A stretch of 64,000 nt of DNA, taken from positions 159,891 to 223,890 of the forward strand of contig NZ_MSRR01000003.1 in assembly GCF_001956585.1 (NCBI RefSeq), read 5' to 3'. The notes under the pieces were generated by a model. The model was not told the origin of the DNA, made no database searches, and saw nothing but the letters and a program-made list of their open reading frames with translations. Position numbers and translations under genes: made by a program. Each line of letters starts with the position of its first letter. Positions within the stretch are counted from its first letter, which is position 1. This document shows, piece by piece, positions 16,486 to 25,438 of the stretch. This stretch comes from Actinomyces naeslundii (GTDB lineage: Bacteria; Actinomycetota; Actinomycetes; Actinomycetales; Actinomycetaceae).

Positions 16486-16798
16486 GATCGTGCTCCTTGG
16501 TGTGCTCGAGGGTGTCGATGAAGATCGATGCGACGTGGTCGTCAATGAGGGAGTAGCTCTGGCGCCTGCCATCGCGGATCGACTCAACCAGGTGGGCGTT
16601 GCGCAGGACCCGCAGGTGATGGGAGACCAGAGGCTGGGAGACGCCGAGGAACGCCACCAGCTCGGTGACGTCGGCCGGCGAGCTGATGAGGCGGTAGACG
16701 ATGCTCGCCCTCATGGGGTGAGCCAGCGCCTTGAACAGCTGCACCACGGCGGAGTCGTCCCCTAGAGGGGCCGCCGGCGGCGTCGCGACCTTTCGCAT
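16469..16798 (-). CDS. ArsR/SmtB-family metal-responsive repressor
   Basis: Winged-helix repressor released from DNA by metal. 109 aa with recognition-helix region VSQPLVSHHLRVLRNAHLVE. The C-terminal helix carries D-x-H-x10-H-x2-E (in DDHVASIFIDTLEHTKE), exactly the spacing of the alpha-5 zinc site of SmtB/CzrA-type sensors, then a His-rich end (HDHDCHH). The ATG at 16798 lies 7 nt after the -10 box TAAAAT (leaderless). The gene overlaps the metallothionein gene, which it probably controls together with itself. Confidence 0.88.
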   Translation of the reverse strand: MRKVATPPAAPLGDDSAVVQLFKALAHPMRASIVYRLISSPADVTELVAFLGVSQPLVSHHLRVLRNAHLVESIRDGRRQSYSLIDDHVASIFIDTLEHTKEHDHDCHH

Positions 16799-16805
16799 GT
16801 AGGAG

Positions 16806-16835
16806 ATTTTATATCAAAAAACCTTGATGTCAAGG
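16806..16835 (-). promoter_or_regulatory. Promoter and operator of the repressor/metallothionein operon
   Basis: On the minus strand TTGACA (16829-16834 on plus numbering) and TAAAAT (16806-16811) with 16-bp spacing form a near-consensus promoter. The inverted repeat ATCAA-N6-TTGAT (16813-16828) lies between the boxes, and CCTTGATGTCAAGG (16822-16835) overlaps the -35. Such repeats are typical ArsR-family operators and fit autoregulation. Confidence 0.7.
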
Positions 16836-16867
16836 ACGTGTTCATCGCCTCGTGTAGCATTCCGGTC

Positions 16868-17641
16868 ATGTCGTCGGCGACCTCAGGCAGTGACGGATTC
16901 GTGCGCGATAGCGGGCGAATGATCATCGGGCACCGAGGCCTGAGCTCCCTCGCCCCGGAGAACACCATGGCCGCCTTCCGCAGTGCGGTGGACCATCAGG
17001 TGGCCTGGGTGGAGGCGGACGTCGACATCATCGCCGATGGGACGGTCATCGTCTGCCATGACTCGACTCTGGACCGGACCACTAACCGTTCAGGCCGGTA
17101 CGGCGGGCTGAACGTGGCCGACCTGGCGGACATCGACGCCGGAGGCTGGTTCTCACCGCAGTTCCGGGGAGAGCCGATCCCGACCTTGCGGAATCTCATT
17201 GACCTCATGAACGCCACCGGCCTCAACGCCAATATCGAGATCAAGCCCAGTGAGGCCGGGCGAGAGGAGACACTGCGTCTTATCGACGCGGTCATCGCCG
17301 AGCTCGAAGGTGTGCGTCCAGGCGTGGAGGTGATCGTCTCCTCCTTCAGTCACCTCCTGCTCCACCTGTTCAAGCAACGCGCCCCGAAGGTGCCCGTGGG
17401 GTGCCTCTATAAGAGCGGAACGCTGTCAAGCGACTGGAGGAGCACGCTTCAGATCGTGGGTGCGGACTACATCCACCCAGAGGACTCCGGGCTGACCCGA
17501 GAGAAGGTCCAGGCCTTTCGGCGGGCGGGCTACGGCGTCAATGTCTGGACCATCAACTCGCTGAGCAGGGCCAATGAGCTCTTCAACTGGGGCGTCACCG
17601 GAGTCTTCTCCGACATCGCCCACCAGATCCCTCGCCACTGA
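16868..17641 (+). CDS. Glycerophosphodiester phosphodiesterase
   Basis: Hydrolyses glycerophosphodiesters to glycerol-3-phosphate and an alcohol. 257 aa. GDPD motifs: IIGHRGLSSLAPENT (HR...PENT metal/phosphate site), EADVDIIADG (E-x-D), HDSTLDRTT, and the late INSLSRANELFNWGVTGVFSDI. No signal peptide, so cytoplasmic. Start ATG 16868 is chosen because TAGCAT ends 7 nt before it (leaderless). Divergent from the metal-repressor operon, sharing a short promoter region. Confidence 0.88.
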   Translation: MSSATSGSDGFVRDSGRMIIGHRGLSSLAPENTMAAFRSAVDHQVAWVEADVDIIADGTVIVCHDSTLDRTTNRSGRYGGLNVADLADIDAGGWFSPQFRGEPIPTLRNLIDLMNATGLNANIEIKPSEAGREETLRLIDAVIAELEGVRPGVEVIVSSFSHLLLHLFKQRAPKVPVGCLYKSGTLSSDWRSTLQIVGADYIHPEDSGLTREKVQAFRRAGYGVNVWTINSLSRANELFNWGVTGVFSDIAHQIPRH

Positions 17642-17686
17642 TGATCTTCGCCGCCCGGAATGCTATGTGAGCGCAGTCACCAGATG

Positions 17687-17692
17687 TAGGGT
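17687..17692 (+). promoter_or_regulatory. -10 box of the YrdC-family gene (leaderless)
   Basis: TAGGGT followed by exactly 6 nt and the ATG at 17699; no Shine-Dalgarno. Confidence 0.55.
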
Positions 17693-17698
17693 GAGTTC

Positions 17699-18316
17699 AT
17701 GTCACGCTACATCGAGCTCCACCCCGTGAACCCGCAGGTCCGTCTGGTTGAGAAAGTCGTCGACACCTTGCGCGACGGCGGTCTGGTCGCCTATCCCACT
17801 GACTCCGGCTACGCCCTGGCCTGTGCGCCGGGGAACAAGGAGGGCCTGGACCGCATCCGTACCATCCGTCAGCTCGACGGCAAGCACAACTTCACCTTCG
17901 TGTGCGCCGACTTCGCCCAGGTGGGTCCCTTGGCCATCGTGGGCAACAACGCCTTCAGGCTCATCAAGCGCCTCACGCCAGGACCATGGACCTTCATTCT
18001 CAAGGGCACCAAGGACGTTCCTCGGATGACGCTCAACCCCAAGAAGCACACGCTGGGCGTGCGCATCCCGGACCACGCCATCACCCAGTCCCTCGTCGCC
18101 GAGTTCGGTGCCCCCATCCTGTCCTCCACCTTCATCCGCCCCGGACAGGAGGAACCGGAGACCAACGGGTGGGAGATCGAGGAGTCCCTTGGGCACCTCA
18201 TCGACGTCGTCATCGAGGGTCCCGTGGGGCAGGGTGAGTCGACCACCGTCGTCGACCTGACCGATGACGTTCCCGAGGTGGTTCGTGAGGGCGCTGGAGA
18301 CATCAGTCTGCTCTGA
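17699..18316 (+). CDS. YrdC/Sua5 (YciO-like) L-threonylcarbamoyladenylate synthase-family protein
   Basis: 205 aa. Sequence such as GGLVAYPTDSGYALACAPGN, KHNFTFVC, TPGPWTFILKGT and LGVRIPDH is the YrdC-fold nucleotide and RNA binding signature. The N-terminal part and length resemble the YciO branch rather than TsaC, so a role in threonylcarbamoyl-adenosine (t6A) formation is possible but not certain. Monocistronic, leaderless start. Confidence 0.82.
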   Translation: MSRYIELHPVNPQVRLVEKVVDTLRDGGLVAYPTDSGYALACAPGNKEGLDRIRTIRQLDGKHNFTFVCADFAQVGPLAIVGNNAFRLIKRLTPGPWTFILKGTKDVPRMTLNPKKHTLGVRIPDHAITQSLVAEFGAPILSSTFIRPGQEEPETNGWEIEESLGHLIDVVIEGPVGQGESTTVVDLTDDVPEVVREGAGDISLL

Positions 18317-18344
18317 CCGATCCGGGCGCTCTCGTTCTCGCAGT

Positions 18345-18380
18345 GCTCTCCGGGTCCGGTTGGCGTCGGACCCGGAGAGA
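18345..18380 (+). terminator. Terminator of the YrdC-family gene
   Basis: CTCTCCGGGTCCG (18346-18358) pairs perfectly with CGGACCCGGAGAG (18367-18379) around an 8-nt loop. Confidence 0.65.
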
Positions 18381-18438
18381 GCTCGTCGTAGCCACCTGGG
18401 TGACCAGTGGTTCCAGTGGAGTCGTGAGCGGGGGAGGA

Positions 18439-18444
18439 TAGGGT
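18439..18444 (+). promoter_or_regulatory. -10 box of rarA (leaderless)
   Basis: TAGGGT, then 6 nt, then ATG 18451; no Shine-Dalgarno. Confidence 0.55.
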
Positions 18445-18450
18445 CGGCCC

Positions 18451-19842
18451 ATGGACCTGTTCGAGTCGGCCGGCACTGACGAGGTCGGGATTCCCGTGGA
18501 CTCCCACGCGCCGCTGGCTGTGCGGATGCGCCCCCGCACGCTGGATGAGCTTCAGGGGCAGGCGCACCTGCTGACCCCCGGATCCCCTCTGCGTCGCCTC
18601 GTGGAGCCTGCCGAGGTGACGCTGCACTCGCAGCCGGGCACGCGGGCGAGCGCCACCTCACGGCACCCCGGTGCGGCTCTGTCCTCAGTCATCCTGTGGG
18701 GGCCGCCCGGCACCGGAAAGACGACGCTGGCCTATCTGGTGGCGCGGGGCAGCGGGCGCCGTTTCGTGGAGCTGTCGGCGGTGACCGCAGGTGTCAAGGA
18801 CGTGCGTGCCGTGGTCACCGATGCCAGGCGACGCCTGGCGGCGGGGGAGGAGACGGTCCTGTTCATCGACGAGGTCCACCGCTTCTCCCGCTCTCAGCAG
18901 GACGCCCTCCTGCCCAGTGTCGAGAACCGGTGGGTCACACTCATCGCCGCCACGACGGAGAACCCGTCCTTCAGTGTCGTCTCGCCGCTCCTGTCCCGCT
19001 CCCTGCTCCTGACTCTTCACCCCCTGGGCGCCGAGGACATCGGGTGCCTGGTCGATCGCGCCGTGAGCGACAACCGCGGCCTGGCCGGAGCCGTTTGCGT
19101 CACCGAGGAGGCGCGCGAGCAGATCGTGCGCATGGCCGGCTCCGACGCCCGCAAGGCCCTGACCGTGCTGGAGGCCGCCGCGGGCACGGTCCTGGCGCGG
19201 GAGGAGCCCCTTATCGAGGTCGCCGACGTCGAGCAGGCCGCCGATGTGGCGGCCGTGCGTTACGACCGGGCCGGAGACCAGCACTACGACGTCATCAGCG
19301 CCTTCATCAAGTCCATGCGTGGTTCCGATCCCGACGCCACCATGCACTACCTGGCACGCATGATCGCCGCCGGGGAGGACCCCCGGTACATCGCTCGCCG
19401 CATCGTCATCCACGCCGCCGAGGACGTGGGACTGGCCGACCCCACGGTGCTGTCCACTGCCGTGGCCGCGCAGCAGGCAGTCGCCCTGATCGGGATGCCG
19501 GAGTCCGGGCTCATCCTGGCCGAGGCCGCCCTCGCCGTGGCGACAGCTCCCAAGTCCAACGCGGTCACGGTGGCGCTCAGCGAGTCGCTGGCGGACGTGA
19601 GCGCGGGCAAGGCCCCTCCGGTACCCGCCCACCTGCGCGACGCGCACTACGCGGGCGCCGAGGGGCTCGGGCACGGCAAGGGCTACCGCTACCCGCACGA
19701 CTTCCCTCATGCCGTCGTCGGCCAGCAGTACCTGCCCGACGAGCTCGAGGGCAGTCGGTACTACCGTCCCAGCGGCAACGGATTCGAGAAGCAGCTGGCC
19801 TCCCGACTCGAGGCCGTGCGCCGCATCCTTGAGGAACGGTGA
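18451..19842 (+). CDS. rarA: Replication-associated recombination protein A (RarA/MgsA), AAA+ ATPase
   Basis: Clamp-loader-like ATPase acting at stalled replication forks. 463 aa. An N-terminal region with [15 protein letters not shown], Walker [10 protein letters not shown], Walker [10 protein letters not shown], sensor 1 ATTENPSF and the MgsA C-terminal tetramer domain ([29 protein letters not shown]). A ~25-residue Ser/Arg-rich insert precedes the Walker A. The neighbourhood rarA-rpsD-alaS is the usual actinobacterial order. Confidence 0.94.
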   Translation: MDLFESAGTDEVGIPVDSHAPLAVRMRPRTLDELQGQAHLLTPGSPLRRLVEPAEVTLHSQPGTRASATSRHPGAALSSVILWGPPGTGKTTLAYLVARGSGRRFVELSAVTAGVKDVRAVVTDARRRLAAGEETVLFIDEVHRFSRSQQDALLPSVENRWVTLIAATTENPSFSVVSPLLSRSLLLTLHPLGAEDIGCLVDRAVSDNRGLAGAVCVTEEAREQIVRMAGSDARKALTVLEAAAGTVLAREEPLIEVADVEQAADVAAVRYDRAGDQHYDVISAFIKSMRGSDPDATMHYLARMIAAGEDPRYIARRIVIHAAEDVGLADPTVLSTAVAAQQAVALIGMPESGLILAEAALAVATAPKSNAVTVALSESLADVSAGKAPPVPAHLRDAHYAGAEGLGHGKGYRYPHDFPHAVVGQQYLPDELEGSRYYRPSGNGFEKQLASRLEAVRRILEER

Positions 19843-19941
19843 CAATGATGGCCCCACCCAGGACTGAAGCGGGAGCGGGACAGGGTTGAGGACCGCCTCA
19901 CACCAGGCGATTCCGGCATGGGTTTTCGTCGGCGAGCACGC

Positions 19942-19947
19942 TACAGT
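19942..19947 (+). promoter_or_regulatory. -10 box of rpsD with long leader
   Basis: TACAGT about 165 nt before the rpsD start. The long untranslated leader could carry an S4 autoregulatory site, but no recognised structure was confirmed by eye. Confidence 0.4.
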
Positions 19948-20111
19948 TCTCGAGTTGTCCACATCGAAGATGATCGGCGGCGGCGCCTACCGGTACCGCC
20001 GTTCGATGACGATGCAGACCTCCTGGGGTCCCGGCCCGAACCGCGGCTGACCCCGCGCCGTCGGCGTCCTGCCCGCGGCGTGCGACTACCGATCCGACAG
20101 GAATGAAACAC

Positions 20112-20735
20112 ATGAGCTCTTCACGCTCCCGCCGCCAGGTGCGTCTGTCACGCGCCCTCGGCATCCCGCTGACCCCCAAGGCCGTGCGCTACTTCGAGCG
20201 CCGCCCCTACGGCCCCGGTGAGCACGGCCGTGCCCGTCGTCGCACCGAGTCCGACTACGCCGTGCGTCTCAAGGAGAAGCAGCGTCTGCGCGCCCAGTAC
20301 GGCATCCGCGAGGCTCAGCTCCAGCGCGTCTTCGAGGAGGCCCGTCGTGGCCAGGGCCTGACCGGTGAGTCCCTCGTCGAGCTGCTCGAGATGCGTCTGG
20401 ACGCCCTCGTCCTGCGCTCCGGGATCGCCCGTACCATCGCCCAGGCCCGTCAGGACGTGGTCCACCGCCACATCCTCGTTGACGGCAAGGTCGTGGACCG
20501 CCCCTCCTACCGCGTCAAGCCCGGCCAGACCATCCAGGTCCGTCCCCGCTCCCAGGTGATGGTGCCCTTCCAGGTCGCCGCCGCCGGCGCCCACCGCGAC
20601 GTGCTGCCGCCCGTCCCGGACTACCTCAACGTGGACCTCGAGAAGCTCTCGGCCACGCTGGTGCGCCGCCCCAAGCGCGACGAGGTCCCCGTGACCTGTG
20701 ACGTCCAGATGGTCGTCGAGTACTACTCGCGCTGA
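20112..20735 (+). CDS. rpsD: 30S ribosomal protein S4
   Basis: Primary 16S rRNA binder that nucleates the 30S body. 207 aa from ATG 20112, preferred over the in-frame ATG 20103 because AGGA is correctly spaced only for the former. N-terminal S4 domain and the S4 RNA-binding motif (LDALVLRSGIARTIAQARQD, HRHILVDGKVVDRPSYRVKP) are visible. Stands alone, outside the alpha operon, next to rarA and alaS as in other actinobacteria. Confidence 0.96.
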   Translation: MSSSRSRRQVRLSRALGIPLTPKAVRYFERRPYGPGEHGRARRRTESDYAVRLKEKQRLRAQYGIREAQLQRVFEEARRGQGLTGESLVELLEMRLDALVLRSGIARTIAQARQDVVHRHILVDGKVVDRPSYRVKPGQTIQVRPRSQVMVPFQVAAAGAHRDVLPPVPDYLNVDLEKLSATLVRRPKRDEVPVTCDVQMVVEYYSR

Positions 20736-20751
20736 CGCCCACGTATACCTG

Positions 20752-20798
20752 ACGCCGGGGCGCCCCGGACCCACCAGAGGTTCGGGGCGTCCCGGCGT
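20752..20798 (+). terminator. rpsD terminator
   Basis: Arms ACGCCGGGGCGCCCCGG (from 20752) and TCGGGGCGTCCCGGCGT (to 20798) form a ~17-bp stem with at most two imperfect pairs, just past the rpsD stop. Confidence 0.65.
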
Positions 20799-20803
20799 GG
20801 GAG

Positions 20804-20809
20804 TACGCT
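20804..20809 (+). promoter_or_regulatory. -10 box of alaS
   Basis: TACGCT directly after the rpsD terminator, giving a leader of about 150 nt to the alaS start. No T-box hallmarks were seen. Confidence 0.4.
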
Positions 20810-20963
20810 CACCAGGGAGCCCCCGATCGGCTCCGGCCCCGCAGCCACCTGGATCCGCTGTCGAGTCGCCCGACCGGTCGACCACACCACACTGTCCACA
20901 CGCCCCAGCACGCGGCCCGTGCGCCACGTGAGCGGGCACCCCCTCGAACAGGATGAGGACCCC

Positions 20964-23675
20964 ATGCGCACATCCGAAATCCGCAGCCGATGGCTGGACT
21001 ACTTCGCCGCGAACGAGCACGAGATCCGGCCGTCGGTCTCCCTGGTGTCCCCGGAGCCCTCCATCCTGTTCACCGTGGCGGGCATGGTGCCCTTCATCCC
21101 CTACATCCTGGGCACGGAGGAGGCCCCCTGGCCCCGTGCGGCCTCGGTGCAGAAGTGCATCCGCACCAATGACATCGACAACGTCGGTATCACCACGCGC
21201 CACGGCACCTTCTTCCAGATGAACGGCAACTTCTCCTTCGGCGACTACTTCAAGGAGGGAGCCATCTCCTACGCCTGGGGCCTGCTGACGGGCAGTCGCG
21301 AGGAGGGCGGCTACGGCCTGGACGGGGACCGGCTGTGGATGACAATCTGGGAGGAGGACCAGGTCTCCCTCGACTACTGGACCCGCGAGATCGGTGTTCC
21401 CGCCGAGCGCATCCAGCTGCTTCCCTTCAAGGACATCTCCTGGTCGACCGGGCAGCCCGGACCGGCCGGCTCCTGCTGCGAGATCCACTACGACCGCGGC
21501 CCCGCCTACGGACCCGACGGCGGCCCCGCTGTCGACACCCAGGGCGACCGCTTCCTGGAGATCTGGAACCTCGTCTTCGACGAGTTCCTGCGCGGAGAGG
21601 GCAAGGGACACGACTTCGAGCTCCTGGGCAAGCTCGACCAGACCGCCATCGACACCGGTGCCGGTCTGGAGCGCCTCGCCTTCATCATGCAGGACAAGCC
21701 CAACATGTATGAGATCGACGAGGTCCTCCCCGTCATCAAGGCCGCCGAGGAGCTCTCCGGCAAGGTCTACGGCCGCGGCGCCGCCGGCCCCGAGGCCGGC
21801 GAGGCCCACCATGACGACGTGCGCATGCGAGTCGTGGCCGACCACGTGCGCTCGGCGCTCATGCTCATCTCCGACGGCGTGCGCCCCGGCAACGACGGAC
21901 GCGGTTACGTCCTGCGCCGACTCATCCGCCGTGCGGTGCGCTCCATGAGGCTGCTCGGCGTCGACGAGGCCGCCATGCCCACGCTGCTGACCGCCTCGAA
22001 GGACGCCATGAAGGCCTCCTACCCCGAGCTGGAGACCGGCTGGCACACCATCTCCGAGGTCGCCTACGGTGAGGAGGACGCCTTCCGTCGCACCCTGGCA
22101 GCCGGCACCACGATCCTGGACACCGCCGTGGCCACCGCCAAGAAGGACGCCGGCAGGACCGGTCGTCCACTGGTGTCCGGCAAGAGTGCCTTCGAGCTGC
22201 ACGACACCTACGGCTTCCCCATCGACCTCACCCTGGAGATGGCGGCCGAGCATGGAGTCGACGTCGACGAGAGCGCCTTCCGCAGCCTCATGAACGAGCA
22301 GAAGGAGCGCGCCCGCGCCGACGCCCGCGCCAAGAAGACCGGGCACGCCGACATCCGCGTCTTCCGCGAGCTGGAGAAGGAGATGGGCGGCGGCTCGACA
22401 TTCCTGGGCTACACCGAGTCCTCCGCCGAGGCCACCGTTGCCGGTGTGCTGGTCGGCGGCATCCCGCAGAGCGTCGTCACCGCCCCGGCCGAGGTCGAGG
22501 TCATCCTGGACCGCACCCCCTTCTATGCCGAGATGGGTGGTCAGCTTGCCGACCAGGGCACGATCCGACTGGCCGACGGCGGCACCGTCGAGGTCAATGA
22601 CGTCCAGGCCCCCGTCAAGGGACTGCACGTCCACCGCGGCACCCTGACCGAGGGCACGATCGCCGTGGGGGAGAAGGCCTTCGCCCAGATCGACGTGGCC
22701 CGCCGCCTGGCGATCGCTCGGGCTCACACCTCCACCCACATGGTCCACAAGGCGCTCCACGAGATCGTCTCCGACAACGCCACCCAGGCCGGCAGCGAGA
22801 ACTCCCCCTCCCGCATGCGCTTCGACTTCCGCCACGGCTCGGCCCTGGCCGGTGACCAGATCGCCGGCATCGAGGAGCGGGTCAACGCCAGGCTCTCCGA
22901 GGACCTGGCCGTCACCGACGAGGTCATGGACATCGACGCCGCCCGAGCCGCGGGTGCCATGGCCCTGTTCGGTGAGAAGTACGGCAAGGAGGTGCGGGTC
23001 GTCTCCATCGGCGGTGACTGGTCCAAGGAGCTGTGCGCCGGGACCCACGTGCCCACCACGGGGCACATCGGCCGTATCGCGGTGGTGGGCGAGTCCTCGA
23101 TCGGTTCGGGCGTGCGTCGCATTGACGCGCTCGTCGGCGATGGCGCCTACGGCTACCAGGCCAAGGAGCACGCGCTGGTTTCCCAGCTCTCCACGATGGT
23201 CGGGGGCCGTCCCGAGGACCTGCCCGAGCGTGTCGAAGGACTCATGACTCGGCTGAAGGACGCCGAGAAGCGTCTCGCTGCCGCTGAGCAGGCGGCACTG
23301 GCAGCACGCACGGCCGACATCGTCTCCGACGCCGTGCGCGTGGGCGAGGTACGGCTGGTCTCGGCCAACCTCGGCTCCGTCGGCTCGGCCGACGCCGTCC
23401 GTTCTCTGGCCCTGGACGCCCGCAGCCGGCTCGGTGACTCCGAACCCGCCGTCGTCGCCGTCGGCGCGGTCCTGAGCTCGCGCCCGGTAGTGGTGGTCGC
23501 CACCAACGGTGGTGCTCGGGACCAGGGCATTCGTGCCGGCGCGCTGGTGCGTACCGCGGCTCAGGTGCTGGGCGGCGGAGGCGGAGGCAAGGACGACCTG
23601 GCCCAGGGCGGCGGGCAGAACCCCGAGGCACTGGACGAGGCGCTGCGGGCCGTCGCCGACCAGATCAAGGCGTGA
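20964..23675 (+). CDS. alaS: Alanyl-tRNA synthetase
   Basis: Charges tRNA-Ala and edits Ser/Gly mischarging. 903 aa from ATG 20964 with GAGGA 4 nt upstream. Class II core (RSRWLDYFAANEHEIRPSV, GMVPF, NDIDNVGITTRHGTFF, NGNFSFGDYFKEGA), editing site HTSTHMVH and CAGTHVPTTG (zinc ligands), and C-terminal glycine-rich DHHA1 end (GGGGGGKDDLAQGGG). Full length. Confidence 0.97.
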   Translation: MRTSEIRSRWLDYFAANEHEIRPSVSLVSPEPSILFTVAGMVPFIPYILGTEEAPWPRAASVQKCIRTNDIDNVGITTRHGTFFQMNGNFSFGDYFKEGAISYAWGLLTGSREEGGYGLDGDRLWMTIWEEDQVSLDYWTREIGVPAERIQLLPFKDISWSTGQPGPAGSCCEIHYDRGPAYGPDGGPAVDTQGDRFLEIWNLVFDEFLRGEGKGHDFELLGKLDQTAIDTGAGLERLAFIMQDKPNMYEIDEVLPVIKAAEELSGKVYGRGAAGPEAGEAHHDDVRMRVVADHVRSALMLISDGVRPGNDGRGYVLRRLIRRAVRSMRLLGVDEAAMPTLLTASKDAMKASYPELETGWHTISEVAYGEEDAFRRTLAAGTTILDTAVATAKKDAGRTGRPLVSGKSAFELHDTYGFPIDLTLEMAAEHGVDVDESAFRSLMNEQKERARADARAKKTGHADIRVFRELEKEMGGGSTFLGYTESSAEATVAGVLVGGIPQSVVTAPAEVEVILDRTPFYAEMGGQLADQGTIRLADGGTVEVNDVQAPVKGLHVHRGTLTEGTIAVGEKAFAQIDVARRLAIARAHTSTHMVHKALHEIVSDNATQAGSENSPSRMRFDFRHGSALAGDQIAGIEERVNARLSEDLAVTDEVMDIDAARAAGAMALFGEKYGKEVRVVSIGGDWSKELCAGTHVPTTGHIGRIAVVGESSIGSGVRRIDALVGDGAYGYQAKEHALVSQLSTMVGGRPEDLPERVEGLMTRLKDAEKRLAAAEQAALAARTADIVSDAVRVGEVRLVSANLGSVGSADAVRSLALDARSRLGDSEPAVVAVGAVLSSRPVVVVATNGGARDQGIRAGALVRTAAQVLGGGGGGKDDLAQGGGQNPEALDEALRAVADQIKA

Positions 23676-23711
23676 TTCGGCGAGCTCGCCCCGGACTCCT
23701 GAGCAGATTAC

Positions 23712-24227
23712 GTGACAGACTCATCAGCCCAACCGGCTCCGGCAGGCTTCCGGACCGGAGTGCGACTCGCCTTCGACGTCGGAAAGGCACGTATTGGTGT
23801 CGCTCGTTGCGATCAGGACGCGATCCTGTCGTTTCCTGTGGTAACTCTCAGGCGGGACCGTTATGGTGCTGATCTCGACGAGGCCGTTGACCTCGTCGAT
23901 GAGTACGGTGCCTTCGAGGTGATCGTCGGTCTGCCCAAGCGCATGGGCGGTGGCAGCTCGAGCTCGACCAGAGACGCCCGCAACTGGGCCCGAGACCTGG
24001 CCGGCCGTCTGCATCCGCAGGTGTGCGTCCGGCTGGTCGACGAACGGCTCACCACCGTCACTGCTCACCGGGATCTGCACGCGGCCGGCCTGAAGGAGAG
24101 AAGCTTTCGCGGTATCGTCGACCAAGCGGCAGCGGTCGTCATCCTTGAACAGGCCATCACAACCGAGCGGATGTCCGGGGTTCCGGCCGGTGAGCGAGTC
24201 CCCCCGATCAAGAGAGGCAGAGCGTGA
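23712..24227 (+). CDS. ruvX: YqgF/RuvX family Holliday-junction resolvase-like nuclease
   Basis: 171 aa RNase H-fold protein, implicated in 16S rRNA 5'-end maturation and/or branch resolution. Motifs RLAFDVGKARIGVA (first Asp), FEVIVGLP and VRLVDERLTTVTA (second acidic site) and the late D of GIVDQAAAVVILE. GTG start at 23712. Its TGA overlaps the GTG of the next gene (GTGA), so it is co-translated with mltG and aroE. Confidence 0.9.
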   Translation: MTDSSAQPAPAGFRTGVRLAFDVGKARIGVARCDQDAILSFPVVTLRRDRYGADLDEAVDLVDEYGAFEVIVGLPKRMGGGSSSSTRDARNWARDLAGRLHPQVCVRLVDERLTTVTAHRDLHAAGLKERSFRGIVDQAAAVVILEQAITTERMSGVPAGERVPPIKRGRA

Positions 24228-25438
24228 GCCACGACGATTTCTTCGCCGAGCTCGGCATCCAGCGCGATGAAGATGCTGGTGACGCCAAAGACAAGCCCAA
24301 GAGCCGCAAGCAGCTGCGTATGGAGAAGGTCGAACGCCGCCAGCGCAAGCGGCGTCGGCACTGGCTGACGAGCCTCGTCATCGTCATCACCCTCGCGGCA
24401 GTTGGCGTCCTGGGCTACAAGGCCATCGGAATCATGCGAGACGCCTCTGCCCAGGCGACCCACGCCGAGGACTACAAAGGTAACGGCGAGGGCGAGGTCA
24501 CTGTCACCATCCCGGAGGGCGCCTCCGGGCTGGACATCGGTGACATCCTCCAGGAGAAGGGCGTTGTCGCCTCCGGCAAGGCCTTCACCAATGCAGTGAA
24601 GAACAACCCGAAGGGCAACACCATTCAGCCGGGCACCTACAAGCTCAAGAAGAAGATGTCGGCCAACGCTGCGCTCCAGGCACTGCTCGATCCCGAGACC
24701 AAGGGTGACCACACCCTGACGGTGTCGGCCGGTCACACGAAGCAGATCGTCAAGGACCGGCTCAAGCAAGTCGGCAACTTCTCCGACGAGCAGATCGACG
24801 CCGCCTTCGCCGATACAGCTGGCATCGGCCTGCCCGCTGAGGCGGGTGGGAACGTCGAGGGCTGGCTCGCTCCGGGGACCTACGACGTCACCGAGAAAGC
24901 CACCCCCAAGGACCTGGTCAAGCAGATGGTCTCCCGGACCGTTACCCAGCTCAAGGACCTCAAGGTTCCCAAGGAGGACTACCACGCGGTCCTGACCAAG
25001 GCCTCCATCATCGAGCGAGAGGTCAACGACTCCAGGTACTACGGTCAGGTGGCTCGGGTCATCGAGAACCGTCTGGCCCAGACCAGTGGTGAGACCCATG
25101 GCCTGCTCCAGATGGACTCGACAGTGCAATACGGCCTGGGGCGTTTCGGCGGCATCCCGAACTCCACCGAGCTGGCGGACTCCAACAACGCGTACAACAC
25201 CTACGTCCACCAGGGGCTCCCGCCAGGACCGATCGGCAGTCCCAGCGAGGAAGCCATCAAGGCGGTGCTCAACCCGCCGGCCGGAAGCTGGCTCTACTTC
25301 GTCACGGTCAATCTCGAGACCGGTGAGACCCTGTTCTCCTCCACAAGTGAGGAGCAGAAGGCCAACACCAAGAAGCTCGATGAGTACTGCAAGAAGAACG
25401 AGGAGATCTGCAACGGCGGGAAGAAGAAGAGTGGCTGA
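24224..25438 (+). CDS. mltG: Endolytic murein transglycosylase MltG
   Basis: Membrane-bound enzyme cutting nascent glycan strands to terminate peptidoglycan polymerisation. 404 aa: a basic cytoplasmic head (KQLRMEKVERRQRKRRR), one membrane helix (about 46-66), a LysM-like subdomain and the YceG domain with catalytic Glu in ASIIEREVND, then QMDSTVQYGLG and NTYVHQGLPPGPI. A Lys-rich C-terminus. GTG start overlapping the ruvX stop. Confidence 0.93.
   Translation: MSHDDFFAELGIQRDEDAGDAKDKPKSRKQLRMEKVERRQRKRRRHWLTSLVIVITLAAVGVLGYKAIGIMRDASAQATHAEDYKGNGEGEVTVTIPEGASGLDIGDILQEKGVVASGKAFTNAVKNNPKGNTIQPGTYKLKKKMSANAALQALLDPETKGDHTLTVSAGHTKQIVKDRLKQVGNFSDEQIDAAFADTAGIGLPAEAGGNVEGWLAPGTYDVTEKATPKDLVKQMVSRTVTQLKDLKVPKEDYHAVLTKASIIEREVNDSRYYGQVARVIENRLAQTSGETHGLLQMDSTVQYGLGRFGGIPNSTELADSNNAYNTYVHQGLPPGPIGSPSEEAIKAVLNPPAGSWLYFVTVNLETGETLFSSTSEEQKANTKKLDEYCKKNEEICNGGKKKSG

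Noticed and set aside
20148-23171. A 1007-codon open frame on the minus strand
   Set aside because: Antisense shadow of rpsD and alaS in a GC-rich genome; Gly/Val/Leu/His/Asp-rich composition, no motifs, no ribosome site.
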